7,630 nt of DNA. It comes from an uncultured Porphyromonadaceae bacterium. Its GTDB lineage: Bacteria > Bacteroidota > Bacteroidia > Bacteroidales > Muribaculaceae. The notes beneath the pieces were generated by a model, which saw only the letters and a list, made by a program, of their open reading frames with translations, ran no database searches and was not told the origin of the DNA. Position 1 is the first letter of the stretch; each line of letters starts with the position of its first letter. The stretch lies in the NCBI GenBank assembly GCA_938027385.1, contig CALJBF010000352.1, forward strand, positions 1 to 7,630, written 5' to 3'. The position numbers were made by a program, and so were the translations under genes. Positions 6,087 to 7,630 of this stretch are shown one piece after another.

Positions 6087-6635
6087 ATGAACGAAGGTCT
6101 CATCCCAAAACGTTACGCCAAGGCGCTCTACAAGTTCGCCCTCGAGAAAGGCGAAACCAAGCGCCTCTATGCCACAATGGCGACTTTGGCCCGCAGTTTC
6201 GACGATAACGCGCAGCTCGCAGCAGCTGTTGCCAATCCGTTTGTCGACGACAGCCGAAAGACCTCATTGCTCATGACGGCCGCCGGAGCCGACGCGGCCA
6301 CCGACACCGTCTATGCTGATTTCCTGAAGTTGCTGACACAGAGCCGCCGTCTCGGCTATGCACGCGAGTGCGCCCTGGCATACCTTGACATCTACCGTCA
6401 CGAGAACCGCATATACCCCGTGGCGATAGTGTCGGCCAAGCCGCTCGACGCCGACGAGAAGGCACGCATCGAGGCCCTGCTGGCCAAACACCTGCCCGGC
6501 GCCACGATGGAGTACAGCTACACGACCGACCCGGCGCTCATCGGCGGTTTCACCGTCACCGTAGGCTCTGAAAGGCTTGACGCCACCGTGGCCAACGAGC
6601 TGAAACAGCTGAGCCTCAAACTGCTGGCGAAATAA
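6087..6635 (+). CDS. atpH: F-type ATP synthase subunit delta
   Basis: Delta (OSCP type) caps F1 and links it to the b stalk. The 182-residue length is normal for the family (177 in E. coli). The N-terminal helical domain begins with KRYAKALYKFALEKGE (8-23), and VANPFVDDSRKTSLL (48-62) and FLKLLTQSRRLGYAREC (79-95) match the rest of that domain. The C-terminal domain carries the delta signature in PALIGGFTVTVGSERLDATV (149-168) and ends with ELKQLSLKLL. The ATG at 6087 places the RYAKALY motif at the usual distance from the N-terminus. It stands between atpF and atpA as expected. Confidence 0.95.
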   Translation: MNEGLIPKRYAKALYKFALEKGETKRLYATMATLARSFDDNAQLAAAVANPFVDDSRKTSLLMTAAGADAATDTVYADFLKLLTQSRRLGYARECALAYLDIYRHENRIYPVAIVSAKPLDADEKARIEALLAKHLPGATMEYSYTTDPALIGGFTVTVGSERLDATVANELKQLSLKLLAK

Positions 6636-6729
6636 AGCGTCGGCGGCAACGAAGATTCCCAACTGACTCTCTCTGTCATATATTTCCACTCTCACCAAAG
6701 AGAAATCATCACTCACCCAAGATACTCAA

Positions 6730-7630
6730 ATGATTAACCCGAGCGAGATCTCAGAAATCCTTAAACAGCAACTCGAAAGCGTAAACAAGTCTGTTACATT
6801 CGAGGAAGTCGGCACCGTGCTCAGCGTCGGCGACGGCGTGGCCCACGTCTATGGCCTCGACAATGTCTGCGCCAACGAGCTCGTTGAATTTGAAAACGGC
6901 GTAAAGGGCGTGGCCCTCAACCTCGAGGAGAGCAACGTCGGCGTGATTCTGCTCAACGATGTCAACAAGGTTACCGAAAACATGACGGTGCGCCGCACCG
7001 GCCAGATTGCCTCGATTCCCGTGGGCGAAGGCGTTTTCGGCCGTGTCATCAACATCCTGGGTGAGCCTGTCGACGGCCGCGGCCCCATCGAGGGGAAGAC
7101 ATACCGCATGCCCCTGGAGCGCAAGGCCCCCGGCGTAATCTTCCGTCAGCCCGTTAAACAGCCGCTGCAGACCGGTATCAAGGCCGTCGACGCCATGGTG
7201 CCCATCGGCCGCGGCCAGCGTGAGCTTATCATCGGCGACCGCCAGATCGGCAAGACCGCCATCGCCATCGACACCATCATCAACCAGCGCAAGAACTACG
7301 AAGAGGGCAAGCCCGTCTACTGCATCTATGTGGCTATCGGGCAGAAAGCCTCGTCGGTAGCCGCTACGGTCGAGACCCTGCGTCAGCACGGCGCCCTCGA
7401 CTATACATGCGTGGTGGCCGCTACCGCCGCCGACTCGGCCGCGATGCGCTACTATTCGCCTTTCGCCGGCGTGGCAATCGGCGAGTTCATCCGCGATACT
7501 GGTCGCGACGCCCTCATCGTTTATGACGACCTCTCGAAACAGGCCGTAGCCTATCGTGAGATTTCGCTGATCCTGAAGCGCCCCTCGGGCCGCGAGGCTT
7601 ATCCCGGCGATATCTTCTACCTCCACTCGC
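6730..7630 (+). CDS. atpA: F-type ATP synthase subunit alpha, 5' part (3' end outside window)
   Basis: Alpha forms the non-catalytic nucleotide sites of F1. The first 300 codons are present and open to the right edge; the rest, including the arginine finger region, lies beyond. Translation from the ATG at 6730 begins MINPSEISEILKQQLES, the usual N-terminal helix that contacts delta. A beta-barrel follows with VGTVLSVGDGVAHVYGL (27-43) and ELVEF. The P-loop is GDRQIGKT at 169-176, with Lys175 at the same number as in E. coli; the usual Thr173 is Ile. Next come YVAIGQKASSVA, Walker B ALIVYDDLSKQAVAYREISL (261-280), and KRPSGREAYPGDIFYLHS at the edge. Length from start to P-loop is the same as in E. 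coli, which supports the start. It lies 94 bases after atpH; atpG is expected next but is not visible. Confidence 0.97.
   Translation, partial: MINPSEISEILKQQLESVNKSVTFEEVGTVLSVGDGVAHVYGLDNVCANELVEFENGVKGVALNLEESNVGVILLNDVNKVTENMTVRRTGQIASIPVGEGVFGRVINILGEPVDGRGPIEGKTYRMPLERKAPGVIFRQPVKQPLQTGIKAVDAMVPIGRGQRELIIGDRQIGKTAIAIDTIINQRKNYEEGKPVYCIYVAIGQKASSVAATVETLRQHGALDYTCVVAATAADSAAMRYYSPFAGVAIGEFIRDTGRDALIVYDDLSKQAVAYREISLILKRPSGREAYPGDIFYLHS

Noticed and set aside
6679..6686. TATATTTC, close to the Bacteroidota -7 element TAnnTTTG, ahead of atpA
   Set aside because: The last G is missing and no TTTG/TTG -33 element lies 19-21 bases upstream, so a promoter here is not supported.
6689..6702. 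CTCT...AGAG inverted repeat before atpA
   Set aside because: Only four pairs; no sign of function.
6751..7626. Minus-strand open frame (291 codons) opposite atpA
   Set aside because: A shadow of atpA codon bias; the + strand product is an unmistakable alpha subunit and the antisense product shows no family motif.

Overview
The window carries the end of a respiratory complex I (nuo) gene block followed directly by most of an F-type ATP synthase (atp) operon. Nine genes are supported, all on the + strand: nuoD (3' part only), nuoH, atpD (beta), atpC (epsilon), atpB (a), atpE (c), atpF (b), atpH (delta) and atpA (alpha, 5' part only). No RNA gene, mobile element, CRISPR array or repeat family was seen. 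No reading frame is visibly broken.

Organism: most likely a GC-rich gut-type member of the Bacteroidota, probably Bacteroidales. The evidence is the gene order beta-epsilon-a-c-b-delta-alpha, an epsilon subunit of only 79 residues, a subunit a with a Sec-type signal peptide and a long periplasmic region before its first membrane helix, an insert in beta, and the absence of purine-rich Shine-Dalgarno motifs at every start. Family level (for example Muribaculaceae-like) is a guess from the high GC content.

Layout: 1-753 is the nuoD 3' end. 806-1912 is nuoH. After a 66-base gap the atp genes start: atpD 1979-3481, atpC 3511-3750, atpB 3782-5047, atpE 5105-5350. A 179-base gap (5351-5529) holds a strong GC-rich hairpin and a weaker second one. 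Then come atpF 5530-6027, atpH 6087-6635 and atpA from 6730 off the right edge. The gamma gene (atpG) is not in the window and is expected downstream. No stretch over 300 bases lacks a gene.

How they work together: NuoD and NuoH lie at the quinone-reducing junction of complex I, which pumps protons out. The ATP synthase uses the resulting gradient through the a/c motor (Fo), with b and delta as stator and alpha/beta (with gamma/epsilon) as the catalytic head. The two machines are encoded head-to-tail with no clear terminator or promoter between them, so co-transcription is plausible. These are core energy genes. I do not see a new biological system; the points of interest are the nuoH-atpD junction, the atpE-flanking regulatory structure and lineage-specific subunit variations.
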